This document shows positions 12,136 to 23,433 of a DNA stretch of 64,000 bases, piece after piece. The stretch's first letter is position 1. Every line of letters begins with the position of its first letter. The notes under the pieces were generated by a model. That model saw only the letters and a program-made list of their open reading frames with translations, searched no databases and had not been told where the DNA came from. The position numbers were made by a program, and so were the translations under genes. Source of the DNA: Neurospora intermedia (lineage: Eukaryota; Ascomycota; Sordariomycetes; Sordariales; Sordariaceae); contig BTPP01000002.1 of NCBI GenBank assembly GCA_037102815.1, positions 992,001 to 1,056,000 on the forward strand, in the 5' to 3' direction.

Positions 12136-13943
12136 TGCGAATAAACTGGAATCGTCCTGGTGGAGCAAGGCTCAAATTCTTGGGTCAGAGGAGGCGCGCG
12201 CAGATGAGAATGTTGATCGACGAGCGATGCAGCGATGCGGATCGCGAAAGCAAGAAACTACTGCAACGAGTGCAAGGTGGCCGTTCCGAAAGCGAAATAA
12301 GATGCCCAGGGAAAAGTGGCGGGGCGCTTGTGATCCGAATTACTACGGTTAGTCGTACGAGTGATGGGTTCGTTGGTAGCAGCAAAGTTCTTTTCCACTG
12401 GAGTCGAAAGGCAGTGAAGGGTCCAAAGTTCGTAATGGATTATAGGTCAGGTACCGATAAAGGTGATAACGCAAGGTCCGAGGCCTGCCCGGCAACTTCA
12501 GCTCCCGTCCAAAATACTGGAACCGGTGAGCGATGGCAGAAAGAGTAAGGCAAAGGTTCGATGCTCCTGTGGAAGCAAATCTACGTACCTCCCTTCAACT
12601 TGCAGTATTGAATGACTGCGAGGCCGATGTCGTTACGCGGAGTTACTGCCCCGCCAAGTCGTTACATGAAGGGCAGCAACTTCCCTCATCCCCCCCGCGA
12701 TACCTGGTAGGTACCTGCTTTTCACGCATCCAATCTTCAAGCTGACTTTACGCACACCTACCTCTATGATGGCAACTTCCTCTGAACAAGGCGTTTTTTT
12801 TTTTTTTTTTAGCAAATTTGTGTCATATCCGATGTATCTAACAATGCCTGAAGTTCTGGACATGCTCCGTCTGCTGAATAAACAGACACGAACAAATGAA
12901 AGAATTGGAAGACAAAGTCATTGGATCATTAGAGCAAATAAGTGACCGAAAACTTGATGAGAACATCTTCTTGTGCTACGGTTGATCTGTTGGAGTACAT
13001 CTTTGAAGTCCATAATCAGATGGTGGTGTAATAGAAACCATCCAGCCGAAGGCAGCTATCCAAGTAGTGTGCTAGAAAGGTGTGCAGAGTCTCGAGATAA
13101 AGCCTGAAATCATAACGGGGGGCGCGGGAACTGCTCTTGAAGCAATGTGATCAAGTTGGTTTGTCGTAGTGTCGTCCGTACCTCTAGAGTATGCTTCATG
13201 CTATCCAAGATATCAAACGCGGCGGCAGTCCGAATATGCAAACTCTTTTCATCCTGACGATAAAAGTAGTCAAATAGACCGACCAGGTGAGAAAATTGAC
13301 ACGAAGAAAAAGATTTTGGCCGTGACATCGTCAAATGGATACAGAATGCTAATCTGTTTAGACAATAGAAAGCGTTTGGAGTACGTTCAATCTTTTCATC
13401 AAGGCTTCCTTGTTAGTGACTCAATTCATCTGATTTCACTCTTCCCGATAACTGCTGGTTGATTCTTCAGACGTTTATTGCTTCTCATCATTTCTAGCTT
13501 TAGCTGACTTGCTCTTTCCTAATGAATCGCATCAATCACAGCCTGGCTTTGAATCTTGCTCATTTCCATCTTTCTGCACAATGTCTTTATCCCCTTGAGC
13601 ATGTAGGACTACTAGTACTGGCCTGTTGATTGCCTTCATGTTCATCCATTCTTTCTCACGCTATATTTGCTCTCACACCACTCCTCGGACTTGGATCGTC
13701 TTGATTTTTCACATATTTTGTTGCTCTATATTTCCCGGCATGGGGAGCCAGTGAGACTCCCTTGGCGCGAAATCTTTGTCCGTCCATCTTGTGCTGGTAT
13801 AGGTATACGTACACGTTCATCTGTAGTGTCCTTGAACGAACGTCTGATCAATCTTTCATCCCTGCTGCCATCCCAGCCTCTTCATGTTGCAGCAGAACAC
13901 GACTTTGACGTCAACACCATTCAAGGTAGTTTCGTTCAATGTT
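12136..13943. other. Intergenic between the Hsp70-like paralogues
   Basis: About 1.8 kb separates the start of paralogue A from the stop of paralogue B. It should hold the promoter of A and the 3' UTR of B. A T-run sits near 12794-12811. Open frames here lack coding character, and I see no third gene. Confidence 0.5.
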
Positions 13944-16303
13944 TCAGGCCACATCCTCCATCTCAACATCATCCTCAGAACCCTCCATATCGTCGTCTTT
14001 TTCAGTCGGTAGGCCGAGGAAGAGATCCGGAACGGCATCTCTGAGCGGGACGCCTCTTTTCCCCGGGAGAATGCACCTTGTGCCGCTGTCGAAATATAGA
14101 GGGATTTCCCACACCGAGCCCGGAAATTCATCGACGATGCTGAGCGTCATCCCCATCTCGTCGCCTCCATCATTAAATCCCACCCTGCACTCGTACTGAC
14201 GGTTGCGAGGGTTGAGAGGTAACCTTTCGATAAGGTCGTAGCTCCTTTTATGGTCAATTCCCCTCAAGGGTCCGCGTTTCTTGATTTCGTCTTGCCCATA
14301 AAATGGGTCGCAGACCAAACGCAGACGGTCACCGGCTTGCATGGGGATCACGCAAGTCGGGAAGACTTCCTGCTTTGCTTCGACGTTCTACTCATGTATA
14401 CCTCGTCAGTATAATTGCTGGTATTGAGCGGGTTCATAAAGATTCAACTCACGTAGAAGTAGAGCAGGTAGGCTTTGTTGTCCCAGTCGCCCCGCCCCTC
14501 CTCTTGTCCTGCCTGCCTCATCTGCAGGCCAAGTGCCGCGCCCTGGTGCAAGAACTGACGCACGGTCAACATCGTGAGATCTCCATAGAGGACTCCAATT
14601 GCGCAGCGCACAAGACTGTCGATATTAACATGATTAGCTGGGTAAATGATATTTTTTGAAAGGGTTGAAACCTACTCCTCGCTAACCGTCCGCTTGTTTA
14701 CCAGCAAAGCCGGATCCAGGCGGTACAGCTGGACCAAGCTGTCCAGCCTCAGCCCAAAAGCCTTGTTCATGAGGCTGCCTCCAGCCATGACCACAAGGGG
14801 ATTTGGCCTACCCCGGCGCTTGTGGCTCTTGGCAAGCGCCTTGAGAGTCTTTTCGACCTCTTCAATTGCGGGCTGGAAGGCCTTTTCCCAGCATTGGTCG
14901 ATGATATCCTTCGTCAGACGAATGGCGCCGCCACCAATACCATTTGAACCCGAGTCAAAAAACTCGAATGTCTCCTCGTCGCGGGCAGTTGGTGAACCAG
15001 GGCCATAGTGGGCCCTGCGGCTTCGGATCTTGACAAGAAGCTGGGCTTTGGCATTATCGCTCAAGGGAACCTCATGATTGTCACTTCGGTACTTCTCGCA
15101 GGCCGACAGAATGTAATCAACCATATGCTCGGTCCCGCTACCGACTCCTAGACAAAAGGGCTGGGTCAGAAGAATCCTAAGTTTGAGAATAGTAGGTAGG
15201 AAACCCATACCGAAGGGCTTTCCCATGCGGAAAAAGTTCAATGTCTCGCCCCGTTTGGAGTTGATCCAATATTGGCAGCCGTTCTACCCAAAAACATGTT
15301 AGTCATGTCATCATACTCGGAGGTATGTTCCATTCTTTGCAGGCATGAGAGAAGATTGATCATCACCTACCATGTTGTGGCCGCCAAAATCGAAGACCAG
15401 CATAACACGATGCTCGCCTGGCTTGAGCTGGGCGATTGCTTCGTTCTCATAATGTTTGCTGCGAACCAGAAAATGAGCAAGGGCTTCGGCCTCAAAGGAA
15501 AACCGTATACGATCATGTGCAGTCTCGGCATCCCAACCAAATGATTCCGCGAGGATGGAACGGTATTGCTCCTCGAACCTCAAGTCCCATTGTGATGGGA
15601 CCGTAATGCGGAGCTTTCCGACTCTCCAGGGCGCCCGCTTAGTCTTGATGGTCTCCTCGACTTTGCCAATGAGCCATCTGAACATCTGTACAAGTCCTAG
15701 GCGTAACTTTCTTCTGAAGTCCTCTCTGTTGCGGTCATCTTCCTCAATCATTCTTCGCAGGAGAGGATACTCCTTTTTGAGAGTCTTTGGTGCATCTGAG
15801 AGGATGTAGAATGCATATTTGAGGGACACGCTCAGACGGCCATCGTCGTCGAGACTTTGCTTGTGAATTTGCGCCGAGTCAATGTCGTCGAAATGGTCGA
15901 AAACATAGCCGTGGGCTGAGAAGGCGTACCCGTCAGCCGCATCCTCTCCGTTGTAGATCATCATGATTTCTTCAGACTCGTCTGGTGGCGAAATGGTTGC
16001 CCGGATACCGGAGCTTCCCAGATCTATACCCATGAGAATCTCTTGACTGTAAACGGTAAAGAACAAAAAATGTCAGTTCTCATTATGTGATCTTGAAGCA
16101 CCTAGCTGATCTCGGCACGAGATGGAGATCATCGCTTTTTTTTGTGTTTTTGTTGTACTGGTTGGGTAAGGAACCTACGTGTCCGGACCACGAGTGCGCA
16201 CAACAGGCTTAGCAGCTTTACGCGTTGGCTGCGTTGTCGTTGCCTTTTTACCACTGGTACGTTGCGCTGCGGCGGCTTTTCCCTGCCGTGTTCGTCTTTG
16301 CAT
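13944..16303 (-). CDS. Hsp70-like ATPase-fold protein B (6 exons)
   Basis: Exons are 16303-16179, 16046-15371, 15283-15211, 15147-14676, 14615-14453 and 14387-13944, giving 650 residues in continuous frame. The N-terminus is basic and Ala/Thr-rich (about 40 residues, possibly a tail or targeting region). Phosphate-1 is GIDLGSSGIRATISPP from residue 48. Phosphate-2 is VMLVFDFGGHNM, ending at residue 267. The adenosine motif is VVMAGGS near residue 411-416. As in paralogue A, the GGGT loop of canonical Hsp70 is replaced by GGHN, so ATP handling may be altered. The final exon has the same length (444 nt) as that of A, and four intron positions match in place and phase. The intron at 14616-14675 is absent from A. 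Function is unknown; the C-terminal tail is acidic. Confidence 0.87.
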
Positions 16304-17446
16304 CGTGCCTCTCTGTGAATGACGCCGGAACGGGGCAGGATGACCTCTTGAGCGTAAGTGCTGCGAGTGACACGCGTAGGGTAGACAAGTTGTGGGCTGT
16401 GAGAGAACCCAGATGATGTTGAGAATGGGGCGGTTGGGCAACTTCAAAGCAGATATCGAACTCAGAGTTGATGCCACATACATTTGTGCGTAGGGAAAGA
16501 GCGAGCACAAAATTCCAGATTAACAAACACCAGTGGGCTGGTGGGTCGCTGGCAAGTGAAGTGAAGTGAAGTGAAGTGAAGGGGAGCCCTAAAGGTCGAT
16601 GTGCTTACCATACCAATGAGATGGGACGATTTCGGGTGCCATACAGTTGTCAGCCAATCTATGACAGAAGAAATCAGAGTTTTCAGTGCAACCAGGCGCC
16701 GAGCCCATTCACCTCGACGTCGACATCGGATGGACCAGACATGAAGCCGCGGTGAATGAGCCAAAGCACAGAGGGGAAGTTGCCCGCCCCGGGGATTTCG
16801 ATATGGGCGTAAACGACGAAATGACATGACAGCACAGATTAGCCCAGACAAAGGACCGAATTAGCTCAAGGGGTAGTCATCAAGTGAACGATACATTGGC
16901 GTGTAGAACACTAAATGCCAGTACAGGAAGGGAATATCCACAGGCCCTGTTCATCAAGTCGAACGGTATCTATTTTACACGTGAAGGTCGCTTTCCCAAA
17001 TTTCATGAATGCCAAGACACGGTCGATTGGTCGGCAAGGGATCTCATCGAAGTCAATTCACTTGCAAATAGAGGGGAACAAATGTAGACAATAGGAGATG
17101 ACCGGGTCATTGCATTGGCAACAACCCCACAAAGTGCTGGAGATCCACACCATGGACACAGTGAATGACATCTAAATCCCTTTTATTCTCATCTTATTCA
17201 ACATACGCGAGAGATAGCCAATGAGAACAATAGCCAAACTGTGCCTATTGTGGGGTGGGTACCTGTGTCAAATCGCCAACGTGCACGGCACGGCATCTCT
17301 TCCAAATCCCTTCCTCTTAACTTGCTCTTCTCCCATTACCTGACCCAGCTTCGGACTTCAACCTTTTACGATTTTCTCTCCATCCGTCATCATCTTGCCT
17401 CGAACGATCTCAACTCTCAGCACTTGAACTTTCCAGACTCGACCAT
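16304..17446. promoter_or_regulatory. Divergent upstream region with GTGAA microsatellite
   Basis: This 1.1 kb lies between the start codons of Hsp70-like B (minus) and the polyglutamine gene (plus), so it should hold both promoters. A short GTGAA tandem run occurs at about 16553-16580. Open frames on the minus strand show no convincing coding character. No TATA box or known operator could be assigned. Confidence 0.5.
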
Positions 17447-19929
17447 ATGAGAATCATTCGGTCACTCACACATCCAACGCCGCCACTAGATACCCTGCTT
17501 TGCTTCTCCATCTGGCTTCTAGCATTGATCGCCTCTGGTTATTTCACCAGTGTACCCAATCAAGTTGCAAAGATGACTGCTCCTCGGGAATGGGGTGTCA
17601 AGACATGGGGCGTGGCGGACAAGAGCAGCGTCCCGTTCGAGATATCCGAAATCTATTATCCCACAGCACGAGCGATCGACGCCGTACTAGCAAGGTATTT
17701 CGACATCAGAGCCAACCTTCATGCAGACATTCTCGAAGCGCTGCGAGAGTACGAGAAGGGAGTGGAAGCGATCAGGGAATGCAAGAGAGAGTACGATGCC
17801 ATCCTTGAAGAGATGGCCACAGTCCACAACTTGCCCAACAGAGCCCAGCGCATTTCTGAGAGCCGTCCATGGCTCGTCTACTGGAATACGCCCGACTACT
17901 GGATTGAGGGCGCTACCGGACTGAGGCTGGAGATCAAGCCAGGTCCCAAGCACAAATGGCACAATGAGTGGAGGGAAAGATTGATGACAGCAGAAGCATG
18001 CTATGGTCCACAAGGACTGCCTGCTTACCCTCCGTTCAACGTTTCTCCGCATTGGGTCGGTCGTGCCCACCCTCAGCCCCTTTATATCGCACAGCAACAA
18101 GAGCCGCAGCAGGAGCAGCAGGAGGAGCAGGAGCAGCAACAGCAGCAACAGCAGCAACAGCAGCAACAGCAGCAACAGCAGCAACAGCAGCAACAGCAGC
18201 AACAGCAGCAACAGCAGCAACAGCAGCAACAGCAGCAACAGGAGCAGGCGCAGCAACAGCAGCAACAGGAGCAGCAGGAGCAGCAGGAGCAGCAGGAGCA
18301 GCAGGAGCAGCAGGAGCAGCAGGAGCAGCAGGAGCAGCAGGAGCAGGCACAGCAAAAGCAGGCCAGCTCAACTGAGGCAGGTCCATCCCGGCCGCCCCCA
18401 CAACCCGTTGCCAATCCGGAAGAGGCGGCTTCCTCCTTGTCTCGTTCGTCCAACGCCCTCAACACAGCTTCCAGCGCTCGCCTTGCTGGGCAACCATCTT
18501 CCCCCGAGCACACTCGCTCTCCCTCGGAAGGGCCGTCGGATACCAACACTCGGCCGACTAAGCTCGACAAAGGGAAGGGCAAGGCCGTCGATACCCCTGG
18601 CAGCAACACCAGCACGGCCACCGCTGGCACCGTGATCATTGACTCCTCGTCCACTACCGTTGGGTCTCCATCTACATCTGCCGCTGTTCCTGTCTCCGCT
18701 TCTGGCCCTTCTATTGCGGGACCGTCCATCACCGGAAATACGATCGACAACCCCGCTAGTAACACCAGCAACAAGAGTAGCACAAGTAACAGCAACTCTA
18801 CTGACACCATCATTCCCACTCCAACCAGCAAAGAAGAGAGCGACCAGGAAGCCGTCGCAAACGATGCCAAAGACAAGAGCACCGCAAACGTGCAACGCAG
18901 AGCGACCAAGATCAAGATCATCACTCCTGGCAGCAAGAAAGACGTCAAAGGCAAAGGTAAAGCGGTCGACCCACCAAGCCACGTTAACAACAATGCCCAC
19001 AAGATTACCAAGCCCAGCGGTAGCAAGGACCCGGCGGCCGTTGCTACAAACAGAATCATCAAGCGCTCGCAAGTGGTCAAAGGAAAGTACTGGGCTTTCA
19101 AGCTTGAGTCCTCCATGTTCACGAAAGACGGCAGAATCAGGGCAGAGTTTTCAAATGACAAGGGCAACAACAAGAGCTTGGCCAAAGAAAAGATTAGGCC
19201 GACGGTGTCTGACAGTGCCAATGACAATGGCGAAGGCAGCAGCAGCATGGCCAGTAGCAGCAAGACCGCCGCGGCCATCAACAATGGCAATGACGACAAC
19301 TCCGACGACGAGCTGGCCCTTGGCCGAGACAGTGATGACTACGACAGTGGCAGCGAAACGGATAATAGTAAAGACAGTACCTTTACTCTCACGTCCAAAC
19401 CCAAGAAGGGTAAAGTCACTACCGCCGCCGCCGCCGCCACTACGGCATCCAGCTCCGACTCGAGCTCCAACAAGCGCAAACGCGCCACTACCGACACAGG
19501 CGACGAAGAAGGAAACGCCTATTACGTCCTCCGCTGTCCGCTCGATCGTAATTGCATGTCTCAATCCGACTCCACCCACAGCGATCCGGAAGACATCAAA
19601 GGGGTCTTTTGCCGGCACCCCTTTAAGAGGCGCCGTGCATTGAACCACACCGAAACATGCCAGTTACATGAGGAACTTCGTAGTGAAAGACAAATATGGG
19701 AGAATTGTTGTTTGAGGGGTAAGTCCTTTTTCGCTCGCCTTACATTGTTTCATCATAATGAGTACATGCTGACCGTCAGATAGTTGTCCCTGATCGAAAG
19801 AACACGCCTGTCAACGATGAATGGGCTATGAGACACAACAGGACTTTGATCCGGAGCTTAGTTCACAAGGCCGGGGGTGGAAAAAGGGCAAGGGAGAAGA
19901 TGGAGAAGGAGCTGGAGGAGGATCTTTGA
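17447..19929 (+). CDS. Large polyglutamine low-complexity protein
   Basis: Two exons, 17447-19718 and 19784-19929, give 805 residues. The GTAAGT donor, a CTGAC branch site and an AG acceptor restore a clearly coding tail (VVPDRKNTPVNDEWAMRH). The first 200 residues are folded-looking and Trp/Tyr-rich. A Gln tract (about residues 215-306, with roughly three dozen uninterrupted Gln, then QQE repeats) is followed by a long Ser/Thr/Asn/Lys-rich linker with several KGKGKAVD motifs. The C-terminus has spaced Cys and His (RCPLDRNC, FCRHPF, HTETCQLHEE), possibly a metal-binding module. The first ATG adds a hydrophobic stretch (LLCFSIWLLALIAS). An internal ATG at 17573 (MTAPREWGVK) would remove it and may be the true start. 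A nuclear or chromatin role is possible but not shown. Confidence 0.8.
18093..18362 (+). repeat. CAG/CAA microsatellite encoding polyglutamine
   Basis: A near-pure cagcaacag array is followed by caggag-type units, all in frame as Gln and Glu. The other five frames read as long Ser, Ala, Leu, Cys or Arg-Ser runs and are artefacts of the repeat. Such arrays mutate in length by slippage, so the Gln number is expected to vary between strains. Confidence 0.9.
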
Positions 19930-20983
19930 TCTTGCTATCTCCTTGTCCTCCTTCTCTCCTTGATCACCTTGGAACGTGTGTTGTTTGTTTCAGGTTGTTG
20001 ATTGTTGTCGGCCTTGGTGTGAGGATTGAGGCTTGAAGATCAAAAGTGAGCGAGGAGTTATGGTGTTATGGCGTTATGAAGTTATGGTATGATTGATGAC
20101 AAGCAAGGAGCCGAAAACAAGGCGATTTGGTACAAGAGACATTGTTGTCTCGGGCGAAAACAAGCCTTGAGAAAGTGTATGGTACACATAGGCTCGGCGA
20201 AGAGATGCCTAGAGAAACTGTGTCGCACATATACATGGACACAGGATAGAAGTGTGGAAAAATTCACGCACTCCTGAACAGGCATTAAGATATATGAGAC
20301 GCGTTATTAGAACAGCTCGAAGCAATCACACATAGTATCCGATTACAATGACACTGAAAAACTTTCCAGGAACAGCTACCGCTTTACCTACGCTAGTGAT
20401 CTTCATGACCATTTTGGGGGGGGTTCCGAGCCGCTTCGCGCGGCCTTATTCGATGCTCAATGGTTTGAGTTTGACAGGGAAGAGCATGACATGGAAGATG
20501 TCCATTGGCAACTGAAGACACTGATGGCGAAAACATTTCTCCCGTTCTAGTTCCTCTGTTCGGACTGTCAAGGCCTATCATTAGCAACTGGGCGACTTGA
20601 TGGACTAGAGGGTTGGAGAAATGCTTCGTTTTTGGTCAATCAAGATACTACTAAATTATCCAAATACTCCAATCCCATTACGTCCATCCAAACCACATCC
20701 ATCAAGCGAGATATCGCTTCTTCCTTCAAGCGTTCCATATGACCATAACCTACACACCATATCCTACAGTATCCTACAATATTCTACAACACTTCCAACC
20801 AGAAAACCCCTCTCAGGCAAAAAAATCCGTCAAGTCAAGGCCACTCCCAGCCAACAATTTTGCCACATCCTGTCCCTCCTTGGCCAACACCATGACCTCG
20901 TTGAATCCCAACTCGGAGCCGATGCTCAGACCTATTTCCATGGCTACCAAGCCCATTCCTACAGCTTTCCAGCCTATGGCGAG
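19930..20983. other. Convergent 3' intergenic region
   Basis: This lies between two convergent genes, the polyglutamine gene and the DUF1295 gene. It should contain both 3' UTRs. No gene is apparent. Confidence 0.5.
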
Positions 20984-22202
20984 TCACGCGATCAGCTGCG
21001 TCACCAGCCCCTCGACAAGGGCCCCGGCCACACCGGCTCCGACCACAATCCAGGTCCACTTGTTGGAGACCTGGCACTTGTCGGGCCAAAAGGCGTTCTC
21101 CTCGCGACGGTACTTGTCAAAGTCGATCTTCTTGTTGACGTTCTCGGTGCTGTAGCGGCGGGCTTGGCTGTGCTCGTTCTCCTTGTCGCCCGACACGTAG
21201 CGGAGGAAGATGTAGTTGGTCAGCGGGCCGAGGAGGTGGATGGGCTGAAGAGAGTTGCTAGACCAGAGGAGGAGCGGGAAAGAGAGGTGGACTAGCATAT
21301 CGCCGAGGTAGCTGTGATATTGTTGTTAGTAAGGTGCTTGTGTTACAAATGACAAAAAAGGGGGGGACGGGGACTCACTTTGGATGTCTGACGATGCTCC
21401 AGACTCCTTCTCTGCACATGGCTGAGGGGCTCTCCTGGCCACTCTTCTCCTTCTCCTTGAACGTATCAAGCTGCCAATCCGCCAAAACTTCCAACGCAAA
21501 GCCCATACTGAACAATCCCACAGCCACAGCCTCTACTACCGCCGCATACCCACCCGACAGCGTCGCAAACGGCCCCGGCACATCCGACCCAACCAAGTGC
21601 CGGAAGGGCGCGGTGAACGGCAACGTGATCAAGCTCTGGAACAGCGCCTCAGGGAGGTAAGTGGTAAACAGCGCCTTGTTCCACGACCATCCATGCTGCT
21701 TCTTGGTCGCCTCATACCGCGGATCGTCCCCGCCGCGCTTGACGCTCCGGCTCGCGATGCGCCAGAACAGCCGGCTGCCCCAGAGGGTGACGCCCGCGAG
21801 CAGCAGGCGCTGCGGGCGATCGATGATGGCCCACGAGCAGTAGAGCGGGATGCCGTCGCAGATGACGCGCTTGCCGAGGGCGGACCACCACGCGTTGAGG
21901 ACCTGGCCGGCGGGCCAGAGCCAGTCTTTGGTCTCGAGACGGTCGGTGAGGCGGCCGGCGCCGTAGGCGATCAAGCTGAGGCCGGAGTGGAAAGTTATGG
22001 AGGGGAGGAGGGTGTCGCGGAGGATGCCGACGTCGAAGAGGGAGGAGTGGAAGAGCTTGCTACAAACTCCCCGGGAGGTGGTGGTTCCTGAGTCGGTGGC
22101 GGGTTCGTAGAGGGGGCGGTTGTCGAGGGTAACGGCAGATGGACTGTCGCCTACCCACGAGTGACCGCCCCATGGGTTGGTCGTTTCAGCGAGGTGCAGC
22201 AT
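20984..22202 (-). CDS. DUF1295 / steroid-reductase-superfamily membrane protein
   Basis: Two exons, 22202-21379 and 21311-20984, give 383 residues. The intron (67 nt, GTGAGT donor, CTAAC-type branch, CACAG acceptor) splits the Asn codon of the hallmark RHPNYLGD motif at residues 272-279. This motif is shared by DUF1295 proteins, isoprenylcysteine methyltransferases and 5-alpha-reductase-like enzymes, and it marks the cofactor-binding end of a multi-spanning membrane protein. Several hydrophobic segments are present (for example GLSLIAYGAG, WAIIDRPQRLLLAGVTLWG and the C-terminal WTWIVVGAGVAGALVEG). Most likely it is an ER or other endomembrane protein acting on a lipid or sterol-type substrate; the substrate cannot be read from sequence. 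Confidence 0.88.
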
Positions 22203-23046
22203 GGCTGAAGATGATGATCATGACTTGTCGTTGTTGTTGTGTGTTTAGATGGAGTGCATGGTTGGTGCCGAGCGGGCGTTGTGCATCGATATATCTGATA
22301 TTTGGGGGACGACGGGATGCAGTGCAGTGATGCATCGATGATGTGATGCTTCTTTCTTGCACGGGCCGGGCATCGTCATGTGTTTGGAGCCCTGTAGCTG
22401 CAGCGGGACGTGCCCTATCCCCGCTGCAGCTACCCCTGTAGGCAAGCTTGACAGGGCTGGATACCCCGGGCCGTTGACCCCACCATCGGAATGCGGGGAC
22501 CTCGTTGGACGTCTCCAGATTTCTGACGTCTTCCAATTTTTCCATTTTCAACTTCAACCCAACACCGAACTTCTTCCGCCCCGACGACTTCATTCTCTGT
22601 CACACCTGAATGGCTCCCTCGGTGCTCTGGGTCAACCCGAAGAACGATGTCAGACCCATGGCAATACACAAAGTTTACCACTGGATGTCGTCCCTCCGAT
22701 CATTCCACCACTATGCAATCGTCGTCGGCCGCGCCTCGTCGAAGTCCTCCTTGAGAATCAACAGTCGATCGTATCTGTAGTGGTACTCCCCGAGCCGAGT
22801 CTTCCGATGTCAAGATTTGCATTTGAGCATCATCGTATCAAACTTGCTGCGTTCCCCATGTTTACGACACCACATCCGCGAAGCCGCGTCATTTTCGGGG
22901 AAGAGGAGCGCAAGCGTGCCGAGAGTCTCAAGAGACGAACCGTAGTGACAAGTTTGCGTTTCTGGACTACGGAGTGTCAGCAGCATACAATGGTATTCCT
23001 ACGAGTGTTGGATGAGAAGTTTCGTTACACATACCCGAGTTAATGG
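22203..23046. other. Intergenic, upstream of DUF1295 gene
   Basis: Holds the promoter of the DUF1295 gene. Several open frames exist on both strands from 22357 to 23043, but none has convincing coding character. Confidence 0.4.
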
Positions 23047-23433
23047 CTAAGGAACGTGGCGTGCTGGAACGACATGAGTCTTGTAGCTGTCTCGGAAGAG
23101 AAGATGATGGGCCAAGTCGGTCGTCAGCTCAACCCGAAAACCAGCAATAAGGGCTAGATTGCGCGCCACGAACAGTCGGCCAACCTTTCCTTGTTCCAGA
23201 TTCTGCCTTGTTTGGGGTTCGAAGAGTTCGTGCACAGAGTCTTTGATGGTGCCTTTGGTCCAGACAAGTGGCTGTCGACCAGAAAAGGTGTTCCCCATCT
23301 CGCCCACTTCGATCATCAGCATCACCCATACAAGCAGGTTGATCAATGTAGAGGCTTGCTCAAGCTTTTCTTCATCTCCGATCCCCTCTATCATGTCGTG
23401 CGAGTGAGCCCTCAGGCAAAGACAGGCTGCCAA
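23047..23433 (-). pseudogene. Fragment of a conserved fungal hypothetical protein
   Basis: The minus-strand frame reads GRLFVARNLALIAGFRVELT followed by TDLAHHLLF. This resembles a very common fungal family of unknown function with a conserved stretch of the form NL-xx-IAG-x-x-x-x-WTDNLADHL. The fragment is about 125 codons and stops at 23047, without the His-rich continuation expected in that family or a recognisable N- or C-terminal part. It is best read as a truncated, decayed copy. The family comparison is from memory of the pattern. Confidence 0.45.

Noticed and set aside
16555-16580. GTGAA repeat as a regulatory operator
   Set aside because: A short pentanucleotide microsatellite is sufficient explanation; no matching motif occurs elsewhere upstream.
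18036-19299. Long polyserine, polyalanine, polyleucine and polycysteine ORFs
   Set aside because: They are frame shadows of the CAG/CAA repeat and its flanks; only the polyGln frame has a spliced, compositionally normal continuation.
20621-22091. Plus-strand ORFs over the DUF1295 gene
   Set aside because: Antisense shadows; the RHPNYLGD motif and intron support the minus strand.
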